Assembly (NCBI RefSeq): GCF_016587415.1
Contig: NZ_BNJI01000001.1
Location: 5,867,501 to 5,931,500 of the forward strand
Reading direction: 5' to 3'
Length of the DNA stretch: 64,000 nucleotides
DNA from: Ktedonobacter sp. SOSP1-85
GTDB taxonomy: Bacteria; Chloroflexota; Ktedonobacteria; Ktedonobacterales; Ktedonobacteraceae
Of this stretch, positions 18,099 through 26,475 are shown in pieces. Both the position numbers and the translations under genes were made by a program. Within the stretch, counting starts at the first letter, position 1, and each line of letters begins with the position of its first letter. The notes under the pieces were generated by a model. It was not told the DNA's origin and did not search any database. It saw nothing but the letters and a program-made list of their open reading frames with translations.

Positions 18099-19100
18099 CT
18101 ACTTCGTCTCATCCTCTAGTGATCGTCCACGAATAAGATTTTTCCACTGCGATTCAGCCTTCTCTTCTTCCTCCGAAAGCTTTGGCATTTCATCCTTCTG
18201 CGATCTCAATGGACGTGCCGTCATCGGACCTTCTTGATGTTGTGGAAAACGCTCATGTCTCGCATCCTGGTCCCCGAATGCTGTACGCTCCATTGATGCG
18301 TTCCTCCCTCCCAATGTATCACGCACTGGATCTAATTCATGCTTGATCCCTTTCTGTATGTCTTCCCTCTCATGTCGTTCTCGTATTTCTTGCTGATCCA
18401 GCACCCTTTGTTTTTGTAGTATCTCGTCTTGCGCTCTAACTGCCTCCTGCATCTGTCCCTTTCGCCGCTCCATCCCTACTCGCCTGCTCTCTTTCTCTCG
18501 CGTCTCCTCCTCTTGCTCAGACGCTACCACTATCTCTCTCTCGTGCAAATGCTCTGGAGACATCATCGGATCACTCTTCATTGACGCCCGTTGCCTCTCT
18601 GTCGTCTTTCCCCTTGTGAACGCGCTCTCTTGATGAAACAGGTAGTGCGACATCATTGGGTCTGCTGTTCCCCGGGGCGCCTCCTCTACCATTCTGGTAA
18701 AGTTCTGCATCTCCTTTTCCAGCACGGTTTGAAAATGGCTATTTATTCCCAGCCATTCTGCCATTCTCCCGACGATACCCATCGGAGGGTCATGGTGGAT
18801 GAAGACATCTACTGATGTCTGCTCAGCTCCTAAGGGAGTAAACTTGACCGTACCTCTATTCTGCACCCCCTTTATCGATCTCCAGCCTACCTGCCGCTCA
18901 GGAATCCAGTTCTCATTCACAGCATCCCACTCTTGTTTTCCTGCTACCTGTACAACCCAATGACTCCGTTGAGTGTCATAGTACGTCACCTCCCGAACGG
19001 AATGCATATACTTTGGAAAATCATGAAAATGGGTAAAGAACGCATAGGCATTCTTTACTGATGTCGGTACGAGTACCGTCACATGATACTCACCCATCAT
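18099..19100 (-). CDS. SRPBCC (polyketide cyclase/START-like) protein with a charged C-terminal tail
   Basis: Residues 1-145 form a START-like ligand-binding fold: NAYAFFTHFHDFPKYMHSV, the WVVQVAGKQEWDA strand, the GWRSIKG strand and the terminal helix LEKEMQNFTRMVEE. Such proteins are annotated as cyclase/dehydrase or COQ10-like. Residues 150-333 are almost wholly charged (many E, R, K, Q, repeated MMS or PMM motifs) and probably disordered or coiled coil. A GGGAGGGA ribosome site precedes two consecutive ATG codons. The last 15 residues recur at 12606-12658, so a second gene of this family once existed nearby. Ligand unknown. Confidence 0.75.
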   Translation of the reverse strand: MMGEYHVTVLVPTSVKNAYAFFTHFHDFPKYMHSVREVTYYDTQRSHWVVQVAGKQEWDAVNENWIPERQVGWRSIKGVQNRGTVKFTPLGAEQTSVDVFIHHDPPMGIVGRMAEWLGINSHFQTVLEKEMQNFTRMVEEAPRGTADPMMSHYLFHQESAFTRGKTTERQRASMKSDPMMSPEHLHEREIVVASEQEEETREKESRRVGMERRKGQMQEAVRAQDEILQKQRVLDQQEIRERHEREDIQKGIKHELDPVRDTLGGRNASMERTAFGDQDARHERFPQHQEGPMTARPLRSQKDEMPKLSEEEEKAESQWKNLIRGRSLEDETK

Positions 19101-19539
19101 TCCCTCCCTCTCACGTTACCAACACAACAATGAGCTATCTCAAAGAAGCTAGCCCTGGTCCGTTTTGGTGCCAGACGCGTGCTCTACTACAGAGCGCATC
19201 TCTTCACACATTCAGTCTCTCAACACATTGAGGGATGCAACTCAAATCCCCTTCTCTTTCGTACAGAGTGTGCATTTTAATCTGGAATATGTTGGGATTG
19301 CTATCCGTTGATCAATCGATGAAGAAAGGGCTTGTAGAGGGCACCTCTCCAACAATCGCTGCAATAAATTTAGTTTTAGTGTGCCAAAGATATAATATTA
19401 TGTTTTTAGTAGTTTGTCTATGTGTTAACTTTTTATGTGTTTGTTGTTGTTGAATCTATTGGTATTTTTGTTGTTTCTACATTTCCAATTATCCACCTTA
19501 AGAAACGTGGCAAAATCGCTCATTCACTGTGACGATATT
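19101..19539. other. AT-rich gap without a recognised gene
   Basis: A low-GC stretch between the SRPBCC gene and cassette R2. The only long frame (19235-19453) starts without a ribosome site and gives a composition typical of chance hydrophobic AT-rich translation. Nothing else seen. Confidence 0.4.
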
Positions 19540-19604
19540 ACTTAATAGTTGAAATTTTCTATAAAAAGCGGTGAAATCATAAATATTGCTAGTTGGAATA
19601 TGTA

Positions 19605-19633
19605 TTGTGTTTTTCCTAAAAATAGTGTATACT
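19605..19633 (+). promoter_or_regulatory. promoter of cassette R2
   Basis: TTGTGT and TATACT are separated by exactly 17 bp. The predicted start near 19640 leaves an untranslated leader of about 185 nt before the mini protein. The leader is conserved in R1 and R3, so it may fold into a regulatory RNA. Confidence 0.65.
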
Positions 19634-19824
19634 AAAGGTAGCTCATAGATCCTTCCATGAGTCAAGCCGCTTACACTATGTTCCTCGTACCCACCAATGC
19701 TCTGAGCCCTCCTCTCTCCATTCGGTAAGCGTGATTGCTCCAATGGTCATGTTCGCTCTCTCGCGTTTGTGCCTCCTCTCTTCCCTCAGGAAGATGCATC
19801 TGGAGGAGAGAAATACAGGACTGC

Positions 19825-19965
19825 ATGATTATGGAAACTTTCCTTCTACCCTTGCTCCTTTTCGTACTCCTGATAGCTCTTCTCTGGTTCAGGGAGACAC
19901 AGGATCGGCGCCAACGAACTCACCGAAGAAAACGACACTCCCTCTCCGATAGCACCATTTCATGA
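19825..19965 (+). CDS. mini membrane protein, cassette copy R2, 46 aa
   Basis: One transmembrane segment (about residues 5-21) and a basic C-terminal tail (RRQRTHRRKRH). Nearly identical to the R1 product. A GGAGGAGAG lies 14 nt upstream and AGGA lies 4 nt upstream of the ATG; a second ATG follows two codons later. The 183-aa gene begins 70 bp downstream, so both are probably cotranscribed. No family recognised. Confidence 0.6.
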   Translation: MIMETFLLPLLLFVLLIALLWFRETQDRRQRTHRRKRHSLSDSTIS

Positions 19966-20035
19966 GTCTGCTCCCAGTTGAATACTCTCAGCAGAAGAAG
20001 CGCTCCTCTTCTTGGTCACAAGAAAGGCAACACCT

Positions 20036-20587
20036 ATGACCGTCATTCAAGAAACACACGCGCCAGTCAAGGCGATGAGAAACGCACAACCGGATGAGCA
20101 TCCAGAGATAGTAGTGGCCGTTCAAGGCGCACCTGACTCTACGCAGTACTCTTCTGCGAGAGAAGGCATTGTAAGCAAAAACAACCTCGCAGAGGCGATC
20201 AGGTTGGGTAGGCATGCTCAAACTCAGTTTGCTTACCCGGCGTGGCCAACATCTAAGCCCGGACCACAGGTCACCTCCCCTCTTCCAGGGCAGAAACCAC
20301 ACCCCAAGCGTACTGACCAGATGGTCTATGGCTGCTATGATCAGGAGCAAGGAAGAGCATGCGTTTCTCCTGCAACCCGGGCTGTGCGGAAGATGAGAGG
20401 CAGGGTCTACCTTCCTGATGACAACTTCCTAGAGGTGATTTCTGAAGCTGAGGCAGTGGAACGCTGGCGTGATGATGGCAACGCATCCGAGACCGAGGCA
20501 ATAGCTCGCTGGCTCGATGATGGCGGCACACCTGATGCCACATTTGAGATGGGAGAGCTTTTATCTCACCATATTGTAAAACGATAA
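20036..20587 (+). CDS. 183-aa hypothetical protein with tandem RW-x-DDG repeat (R2 copy)
   Basis: The start follows AAGAAAGG with eight-base spacing. The N-terminal 45 residues are polar and probably flexible; a proline-rich block (AYPAWPTSKPGP, LPGQKPHPKRTDQMVYGCYDQEQ) follows. Near the C-terminus stands a short tandem repeat, EAVERWRDDG then EAIARWLDDG. No transmembrane segment or known domain was recognised. The R3 paralogue has the same length. The slipin gene begins 20 bp downstream, which suggests an operon and a membrane-associated role; this is inference. Confidence 0.75.
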   Translation: MTVIQETHAPVKAMRNAQPDEHPEIVVAVQGAPDSTQYSSAREGIVSKNNLAEAIRLGRHAQTQFAYPAWPTSKPGPQVTSPLPGQKPHPKRTDQMVYGCYDQEQGRACVSPATRAVRKMRGRVYLPDDNFLEVISEAEAVERWRDDGNASETEAIARWLDDGGTPDATFEMGELLSHHIVKR

Positions 20588-20606
20588 CGCCATCAGGAGG
20601 CTTGCC

Positions 20607-21434
20607 ATGACTTTCTTTGCAGTGTTTGTGTTTGGGATCATCGTGGTTTTGCTGGTGTTCGTCGCGCTTTCTGCGATTCGCATAGTGCAACAGTATGAGC
20701 GCGGCGTAGTTTTCGTGTTGGGACGTTTAATTGGAGCAAAGGGTCCCGGGCTCTTCTTCGTTCCCCCGCTCATTTCACGCGTGAGTAAGGTCGACTTGCG
20801 AATTATCACGCTGACCGTGCCCCCGCAAGAGGTCATCACTCGTGATAATGTCACGATCAAGGTGACGGCGGTCCTCTACTTCTATGTCGTCGATCCCATT
20901 GCGGCTATTGTCAATGTGATGGACTTTCACCAGGCAACTACGCAGATTGGTCAAACGACCTTGCGCAACGTCCTCGGTCAGTCGGAACTGGATGAGCTAT
21001 TGGCGCAGCGCAACAAGGTCAACCGTGATTTGCAAACTATTATTGACGAGCAGACGGAGGGATGGGGCGTAAAAGTGACCGCAGTTGAGATCAAGGATAT
21101 TGAGTTACCTGTCACGATGCAGCGTGCCATGGCCAAGCAGGCGGAGGCAGAGCGCGAGAAGCGCGCGAAGGTGATTCATGCTCAGGGAGAATTACAGGCC
21201 TCGACCCAGTTGGCTCAAGCCGCCGAAATTCTTGGCTCACAGCCTGCCGCGCTACAACTACGCTACCTGCAAACGCTGACAGAGGTCGCGGTGGAGAAGA
21301 ATTCGACGATTATCTTCCCGCTACCAATCGACCTGATTGAACCGATGTTAAAGATGACGCACCAGAAGGCGGACATGGCAGTACGTGAGCCACCCAACGA
21401 TGTTCCTCTGAAGGAGTTCTCTCTCCCGCGTTAG
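20607..21434 (+). CDS. slipin / stomatin-like SPFH-domain membrane protein
   Basis: The 275-aa protein starts with one transmembrane helix (residues 3-25) and continues with an SPFH/Band 7 domain: RIVQQYERGVVFVLGRL, GPGLFFVPPL, TVPPQEVITRDNVTIKV and RNVLGQSELDELLAQR. A helical segment rich in A, E and Q (QRAMAKQAEAEREKRAKVIHA) and FPLPIDLIEP complete it, as in bacterial slipins. These proteins form ring-like oligomers at the membrane and are often next to NfeD; no nfeD gene is present here. It directly follows the 183-aa gene, sharing the R2 promoter in all likelihood. Confidence 0.92.
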   Translation: MTFFAVFVFGIIVVLLVFVALSAIRIVQQYERGVVFVLGRLIGAKGPGLFFVPPLISRVSKVDLRIITLTVPPQEVITRDNVTIKVTAVLYFYVVDPIAAIVNVMDFHQATTQIGQTTLRNVLGQSELDELLAQRNKVNRDLQTIIDEQTEGWGVKVTAVEIKDIELPVTMQRAMAKQAEAEREKRAKVIHAQGELQASTQLAQAAEILGSQPAALQLRYLQTLTEVAVEKNSTIIFPLPIDLIEPMLKMTHQKADMAVREPPNDVPLKEFSLPR

Positions 21435-21566
21435 ATGACTGCTGGAAGTTGTCGTTGTCATGGAAGCAACGCCTCTTAGGTGCTGTGATGGGTGTACGGT
21501 GAACGTGCATGTTTTGACTCTATTGAGAACGATACAGGGGTATCGTTTCAAGCAAAGGACGAGATC

Positions 21567-21692
21567 ATGAGAGTTGCAAAACTTCTTCTGGGAGCTACTC
21601 TTACCCCAAGAGGCCTTCTTGTAGGGCTGATTGTGGGGTTGGTCGCTAGCTTTCTTGTGAGCCAGCTGATAGATAGGGAGCAGACCAGATGA
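21567..21692 (+). CDS. 41-aa membrane peptide overlapping the response regulator
   Basis: An ATG behind AAAGGACGAGATC opens a 41-codon frame with one hydrophobic segment (GLLVGLIVGLVASFLVSQL) and a short polar end (IDREQTR). Its stop codon overlaps the start of the response regulator in an ATGA junction, which implies translational coupling. The Gly-rich helix resembles a helix of GlsB/YtxH-type proteins, but the peptide is too short to assign. Confidence 0.6.
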   Translation: MRVAKLLLGATLTPRGLLVGLIVGLVASFLVSQLIDREQTR

Positions 21693-22423
21693 AAATACTG
21701 GTTATTGATAGTGACTGTGATTTGGTGGAAATGCTCGTAAGTTGGCTCAAAACACTTGGATATAAAGTCTATTGGGCGTATACTTGCGAGCAAGCGAAGA
21801 GTGAATGGTTGGAGCAGCAGCCAGACCTCGTCATTGTGGATCCAGTACTAAAAGGCGTCGATATCCTGGGTATGTGTGAGGATCTACGCACGAAGCATGA
21901 TACGCTTGTTTTGGTGATCACAGAGGGCAAAAATGTGCAGGATGAAATACGATGTTTGGAGTCAGGGGTCGATGATTATCTCCGCAAACCGTTCTTCCCT
22001 TCACAATTACTGGCACGTATTCGGGCTGTAAGTCGACGCGCGCGTTCAACATTGGAGCGTCGCCCTTCTTCGGTGTTAACGGTCGGACCTGTGTGTATTG
22101 ATTCGCTGCATAATGAAGCGAGAATTCGTGGAAAAGCTGTGCATTTGACGCCGACAGAGAGTAAGCTACTCCATCTGCTCGCTATGAATGCCAATGATGT
22201 TTGCACAGCCGATCAAATCGTAACCCATGTATGGGGATATGATGGCGATGGTGATACCTGTCTGGTCAAAGCACATATACGCCATCTCCGCCAGAAAGTG
22301 GAACTTGATCCGAGTAATCCACACTCTATTCTCACCGTGACTGGCGTTGGCTATACGTTGATACGCCCTAAAGAAGAACAACAGAAGGTGAAAGAAATTG
22401 GTCGGCCAGTGCGTGTCGGCTGA
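21689..22423 (+). CDS. OmpR/PhoB-type response regulator
   Basis: The 244-aa protein has a receiver domain (1-120): acidic pocket D7/D9, phosphoacceptor D51 in LVIVDPVLKG, and the conserved Lys in DDYLRKPFFP. It is followed by a winged-helix DNA-binding domain (about 130-232; LTPTESKLLHLLAMN, VKAHIRHLRQKVE, VTGVGYTLI). It should bind DNA as a phosphorylated dimer. No kinase is directly adjacent; the histidine kinase at 23743 is the nearest candidate partner. Start overlaps the 41-aa peptide. Confidence 0.92.
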   Translation: MKILVIDSDCDLVEMLVSWLKTLGYKVYWAYTCEQAKSEWLEQQPDLVIVDPVLKGVDILGMCEDLRTKHDTLVLVITEGKNVQDEIRCLESGVDDYLRKPFFPSQLLARIRAVSRRARSTLERRPSSVLTVGPVCIDSLHNEARIRGKAVHLTPTESKLLHLLAMNANDVCTADQIVTHVWGYDGDGDTCLVKAHIRHLRQKVELDPSNPHSILTVTGVGYTLIRPKEEQQKVKEIGRPVRVG

Positions 22424-22512
22424 GTGTAACCTGGTGGGTCAGCTAGCAATTGAGCAACAGTAGGGAGACAGAGATGATAGAGAATGAGGGGAGAGAAAGA
22501 AGGAAAAGAGCA

Positions 22513-22611
22513 ATGGCTCGCCCCCAGAAATATCCCCTGCCCCCCTTGAGCGAGCCGGAAGAGCGTGAATTGCGTCTTCATATGCCCAGGATCTGGGGAT
22601 ATTCTCTTTAG
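22513..22611 (+). pseudogene. possible 5' remnant of an IS630-like ORF
   Basis: Behind a GAAAGAAGGAAAAG site a 32-codon frame starts MARPQKYPLPPLSEPEERELR. That opening resembles the first residues of IS630-type transposases (MARPxKYxxxLTxEE). It then runs into the start of cassette R3 and stops. Weak evidence, by eye only. Confidence 0.3.
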
Positions 22612-22668
22612 TAGTTGAACTTTTCATAAAAAGCAATGCAATCAAAATAGCATAGCTTAGATATATAT

Positions 22669-22697
22669 TTGTATTTTTCTCAGAAATAGTGTATACT
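22669..22697 (+). promoter_or_regulatory. promoter of cassette R3
   Basis: TTGTAT and TATACT with a 17-bp spacer, aligned with the R1 and R2 promoters. It is followed by the conserved leader of about 185 nt. Conservation of the two hexamers against a diverged spacer argues for a working promoter. Confidence 0.65.
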
Positions 22698-22888
22698 AAA
22701 AATAGCTCATAGATCTTTTCTTGAGTCAAGCCTCTCACACCATGTCCCTTGTAACTACCAACGTTCTGAGCGCTCTTCTCCCCACTCAGCAGACATGATT
22801 GTTACAATGGTCGCGTTTGCGCTCTCGCGTTTGTGCTCCCTCTCCTCCTTCAGACATAGGCATCTGGGGGCAAACCATACAGGATCAC

Positions 22889-22990
22889 ATGATTATGGAA
22901 CTCTTCCTTTTCCCCTTAGCGCTCTTTGTCCTCCTGATCACTCTTCTCTGGTTCAGGGAAATACAGGACCGGCGCCAACGAGCCCACTGA
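22889..22990 (+). CDS. mini membrane protein, cassette copy R3, 33 aa
   Basis: Homologous to the 46-aa products of R1 and R2 (ELFLFPLALFVLLITLLWFRE), with one transmembrane segment and a short RRQRAH end. The basic RRKRH extension is missing because of a stop codon. The upstream purine stretch is weaker (CTGGGGGCAAA). Changes within the hydrophobic segment are conservative. Confidence 0.55.
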   Translation: MIMELFLFPLALFVLLITLLWFREIQDRRQRAH

Positions 22991-23101
22991 GGAAAAACGA
23001 CACCATCTCTTCGATGACACTGTTTCAAGAGTCCGCTCCTGGTTGACACGCCTTCAACCGAAGAAGTGCTCCTCTGGTTTCTCGCAAGAAAGGCAACTCC
23101 T

Positions 23102-23653
23102 ATGAGCACTATTCAAGAAACACACCCGCCAGTCAAGGCGATGAGAAACGCACAACCAGATGAGCATCCAGAAACAGTCGTGACCGCACAAGGCGTCTCT
23201 CCATCTGTGCAGGGCTCCTCTGCGAGAGAAGATAGTGCAAGCCAGGGCAACTTCGCAGAGACGCTCATGCCGGAGAGACATGCTCAAACTCCGTATGTCT
23301 ACCCGGCATGGCCGACATCTAAGCCCGGCCCGCCGGTCACCCCTCTTCCTCCAGGGCAGAAACCGCACCCAAAGCGCACGGATCAGATGGTGTATGACTG
23401 TTATGACCAGGAGCGAGGAAGACCATGCATTGCTCCCGCAACCCAGGTGATGCGGAAAACGAGAGCCAGAACGTACCGTCCTGATGACCCCTTCTTAGAG
23501 GTGATCTCTGAGGCTGAGGTAACGGAACGCTGGCGTGATGATGGAAACACATCCGAGACCGAGGCCATAGGGCGTTGGCTTGACGATGGCGGCACATCTG
23601 ATGCCGCGTTTGAGATGGGAAGCTTTTCACCTCGCCACAATGTACAACGCTAA
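23102..23653 (+). CDS. 183-aa hypothetical protein with tandem RW-x-DDG repeat (R3 copy)
   Basis: Paralogue of the product at 20036, same length, with the same N-terminal MRNAQPDEHPE block, proline-rich middle (YPAWPTSKPGPPV, PHPKRTDQMVY.CYDQE) and the tandem TERWRDDG / AIGRWLDDG repeat. Differences concentrate in the polar region at residues 25-60. The start follows AAGAAAGG. The histidine kinase gene follows after 89 bp on the same strand. No known domain. Confidence 0.75.
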   Translation: MSTIQETHPPVKAMRNAQPDEHPETVVTAQGVSPSVQGSSAREDSASQGNFAETLMPERHAQTPYVYPAWPTSKPGPPVTPLPPGQKPHPKRTDQMVYDCYDQERGRPCIAPATQVMRKTRARTYRPDDPFLEVISEAEVTERWRDDGNTSETEAIGRWLDDGGTSDAAFEMGSFSPRHNVQR

Positions 23654-23742
23654 CGCCTCTCAGGTGCTGCCACGAGTGTGCCTTGAAAGAGCCTCTTTCT
23701 GGCAGTTCCCAGGTGTGAGAAGCGAAGAAAGAAGAGCTTGCT

Positions 23743-25656
23743 ATGGAAGAAGCAATCGTGAGAACGGCATTGGTAACGCAGAAACTCGAAGCATTTGAGC
23801 GGCTACAATCCGAATTTGAGGCAAGTCTTGGCTTCATTCAGGACGTACATGGGCAGCAGCGCTTCTCAGCATTTCCTGTTGCTGAAACTGTCCACTATCT
23901 TCATGCCCTCTGGATCTGTGCATGTAAAGACCACCTCCTGAATGTCTCGACGCACAGCCGACGATATGAGGGGAACATGTGCTTAGGTCTCTTACAGGGT
24001 TGGCAGGAGGGAAAGACTGCTGCGGTGGTGGCATTCCTCGAGCGAAAATTGGATGGGCTCGCTTTTGCTGGTCTCACGCGCAAAATCGAGAAGGCTGCAA
24101 CTGTTCTTCCTCCTCATGAGGATTTGGCACAGCGCCTTGCCCATGGTCGTCTCGTCTTGCTGAATCGGAGAATGAACTTGCTGCGAGCCTTAGACGCCAT
24201 TTTCGCGCTGTCAGAGCATGATTTGTTGCAGGAAGTGCATGCTGCCAGTGTGTACTATGGGCATACCCCTCAGCAAATTGAGCAACAACGCGCCGAACAA
24301 GACGATGTTCGTTCCTCTTCTGTCCTTCATCCGCTTCTGGCACAACGGAACATGCTGGTGATGAATACAATTGGTACCCATGTCATAACGCAGCAAGCCG
24401 CTAGAGGAAGAGCGCGTTTTTGGAGGGTTGTAACACCAAGGGATCCTTCGCGTCCCTTTGCCGAGTATCTTATGAGAACATATCAGGAACAGACGTCACG
24501 CTCGCAGAACGTCCAGGTGCAGGGAGATCTCCTTGCGCAAGCCCACGATGCTATCATCATCCATAGCCCAGACGACCGTATTCTCGTCTGGAACCAGGGG
24601 GCAACTGCGCTCTATGGATGGACCGAGCAGGAAGCTCTTGGGAAGGATATCCACACCCTTTTGCAGACCTGCTTTTACGCGTCGCGTGAGGCGGTCGCTC
24701 TCGTCCTGGCCACACGTGGACACTGGCAAGGGCAACTCACCCAGACATCGCGCGATGGGAAACGCTTGATCGTGGAGAGTTGCCAGATCTTCGTGCCTGC
24801 GAAGGCTGGTCAAGCAGCGGTCATCGTGGAGATGAATCAGGATGTTACCGAGCGAGAACAGTTCCTGCAAGAACAAGCCGAAGCGAAGGCACGTGAGTTA
24901 GCCTTGCAGGAAACAGCACGCCAGATGGATGCGTTTCTTGGTATCGCCAGCCATGAACTCAAAACACCATTAACCTCCATGAAAGGGAATCTTCAACTCG
25001 CACAACTCCAGCTCACACGCCTTCAACAACAGGGAACAACGTTCGACGAGACCACGGCCCAGGCCCTCACCACGGCTCGGAGCTTGCTTGATCGTGTCGA
25101 GCGCCAAATCAAGAGGCAAAATCGATTGGTCAATGATCTTCTCGATATCTCGCGTATCCAGACGAACCAATTCACCCTGCAGCGTACCCGGTGCGACCTG
25201 GTCAGGATTGTTTGCGAGGTGGTTGAAGATCAGCGCATCCTTGCCCCTACGCGTACGATTCGCTGGCATACCCTGGTTTCCCAGGCAGAGGTATGGGCCG
25301 ACGCAGACCGTGTTGGACAGGTGGTCAACAACTATCTCTCCAATGCGCTCAAGTACTCTGAAGCCGGCACGCCGATAGATGTTCGCTTGGAGCAGGAAGA
25401 AACAATGGTACGCGTATCAGTGCATAATCAGGGGCCAGGTCTCTCTGAAACACAACAGCAGCAGGTCTGGAAAAAATTTTATCGGATAGGAGAGATGGAA
25501 GCGAAAAGTGGATCAGGGATGGGCCTGGGCTTAGGTCTCTATATCAGCCAAACACTTATTGAGCGCCATGATGGGCGAATAGGCGTCGAAAGCACTCCTG
25601 GAGAGGGATCAACGTTCTGGTTTACGCTTCCGTTCGCTCCTTTAGAACACATATAA
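23743..25656 (+). CDS. PAS-containing sensor histidine kinase
   Basis: The 637-aa protein has a unique N-terminal helical region (1-260) without transmembrane segments. A PAS domain follows (about 265-375: LAQAHDAIIIHSPDDRILVWN, ALYGWTEQEALGKDI). HisKA holds the phosphoacceptor His in FLGIASHELKTPLTSMKG (about 410), and the HATPase domain has N box NYLSNALKYSE, HNQGPGLS and GMGLGLGLYIS. It is a cytoplasmic kinase. The response regulator at 21689 lies 1.3 kb upstream on the same strand and is the nearest possible partner. An unknown gene and a desaturase follow closely, so they may be cotranscribed. Confidence 0.92.
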   Translation: MEEAIVRTALVTQKLEAFERLQSEFEASLGFIQDVHGQQRFSAFPVAETVHYLHALWICACKDHLLNVSTHSRRYEGNMCLGLLQGWQEGKTAAVVAFLERKLDGLAFAGLTRKIEKAATVLPPHEDLAQRLAHGRLVLLNRRMNLLRALDAIFALSEHDLLQEVHAASVYYGHTPQQIEQQRAEQDDVRSSSVLHPLLAQRNMLVMNTIGTHVITQQAARGRARFWRVVTPRDPSRPFAEYLMRTYQEQTSRSQNVQVQGDLLAQAHDAIIIHSPDDRILVWNQGATALYGWTEQEALGKDIHTLLQTCFYASREAVALVLATRGHWQGQLTQTSRDGKRLIVESCQIFVPAKAGQAAVIVEMNQDVTEREQFLQEQAEAKARELALQETARQMDAFLGIASHELKTPLTSMKGNLQLAQLQLTRLQQQGTTFDETTAQALTTARSLLDRVERQIKRQNRLVNDLLDISRIQTNQFTLQRTRCDLVRIVCEVVEDQRILAPTRTIRWHTLVSQAEVWADADRVGQVVNNYLSNALKYSEAGTPIDVRLEQEETMVRVSVHNQGPGLSETQQQQVWKKFYRIGEMEAKSGSGMGLGLGLYISQTLIERHDGRIGVESTPGEGSTFWFTLPFAPLEHI

Positions 25657-25668
25657 CGAAGGGAGAAG

Positions 25669-26475
25669 ATGATGATAATGACTACCCCATTTTCTGAACA
25701 GCAGAGCGAACAATGGCTTCTTGAAAGGACATATCACGCCCAATTGCGCGATGGTCGGGAGCTTTCTGTTCCTGACTTCACATGGGCCATGAAGCAGCTC
25801 ACTGATGTCGATGTTCCTCTTTCGTCGCAGTCCTGGAAATCAAAACTACCAGAGCAGTTGTCTGCCAAGAAGAGTACCAACGTTTCCATCCCCATCTCCA
25901 CCTGGATGGAAATCTCACCAGAAGAAGCAGGTACCAGCTACCAAGAAGGATGCCCTGTTCTACTCTATGGCGAGCATCGGTGGGAGCATTTGAAAGCAAC
26001 CTCTGAGACATGGAGGCCAAATAGAAACGTGTACACTCTCATTTATGGAAACGCCAAAGTAATGCCGGAGGTCGTCTCTGGGGTTGAATATGCCGTCTGC
26101 TCTCTCGACCCCACACGAGGCCATGCTGCCAATGCTTCCTGGAGAGCCTGGTTCTCTTCGGACGTTGCCACGCTTCTCAATGGCAGCACGCACCGTAATA
26201 TGCTCTTCCTTCGTCCGTGTATGCAGTTTCCTTATACGACCTATTACACCGTGATTGCTGCTGATGGGCAAGTCCATGAGTATTCAGACAGGGCCAGGGC
26301 AATACAGGGGTATGCTCTCCTGGCATCACAGGAGGCACATGACCGGAGTGATCTCCACAGCATCTTCCCCCAATTCTGCTACTATCATGAGGTCAAATGT
26401 CCAGATGGTGTCTACCGCATCGAATTTTTCGGGCCTCGAATGGATGAGCAGGGATACAACGCCCAGAAGGGATGA
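25669..26475 (+). CDS. unrecognised 268-aa protein between kinase and desaturase
   Basis: A soluble protein without signal peptide or membrane segments. It is rich in aromatic residues; notable stretches are STWMEISPEEAGTSYQEG, RNMLFLRPCMQFPYTTYYTV and the C-terminal YYHEVKCPDGVYRIEFFGPR. I recognise no domain. The start follows GAAGGGAGAAG and lies 13 bp after the kinase stop, and its own stop overlaps the desaturase start (ATGA), so it is tightly embedded in this operon. Confidence 0.65.
   Translation: MMIMTTPFSEQQSEQWLLERTYHAQLRDGRELSVPDFTWAMKQLTDVDVPLSSQSWKSKLPEQLSAKKSTNVSIPISTWMEISPEEAGTSYQEGCPVLLYGEHRWEHLKATSETWRPNRNVYTLIYGNAKVMPEVVSGVEYAVCSLDPTRGHAANASWRAWFSSDVATLLNGSTHRNMLFLRPCMQFPYTTYYTVIAADGQVHEYSDRARAIQGYALLASQEAHDRSDLHSIFPQFCYYHEVKCPDGVYRIEFFGPRMDEQGYNAQKG

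Larger units (their letters stand above)
19540..20587 (+). repeat. cassette copy R2 (promoter, leader, mini membrane protein, 183-aa gene)
   Basis: This unit is repeated at 22608-23653 (R3, same strand) and, truncated, at about 927-1530 (R1, minus strand). Similarity begins near the sequence TAGTTGAA upstream of the promoter and runs through both genes. R1 and R2 are nearly identical in the leader and mini gene; R3 is more diverged but keeps promoter spacing and both frames. No terminal inverted repeats or transposase were found, so it does not look like a typical insertion sequence. Confidence 0.75.
22608..23653 (+). repeat. cassette copy R3
   Basis: Third copy of the promoter, leader, mini membrane protein and 183-aa gene. 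Relative to R2 it is diverged throughout but keeps the same spacing of every part. The mini protein has lost its basic tail through an earlier stop codon. The downstream neighbour is a histidine kinase gene instead of slipin. Confidence 0.75.

Noticed and set aside
19235..19453. 72-codon frame in the AT-rich gap
   Set aside because: No ribosome site and chance hydrophobic composition.
19540..23653. Cassettes R2 and R3 as a classical transposon
   Set aside because: No transposase, terminal inverted repeats or target duplications were found, and the two copies differ throughout, which fits an old duplication better.
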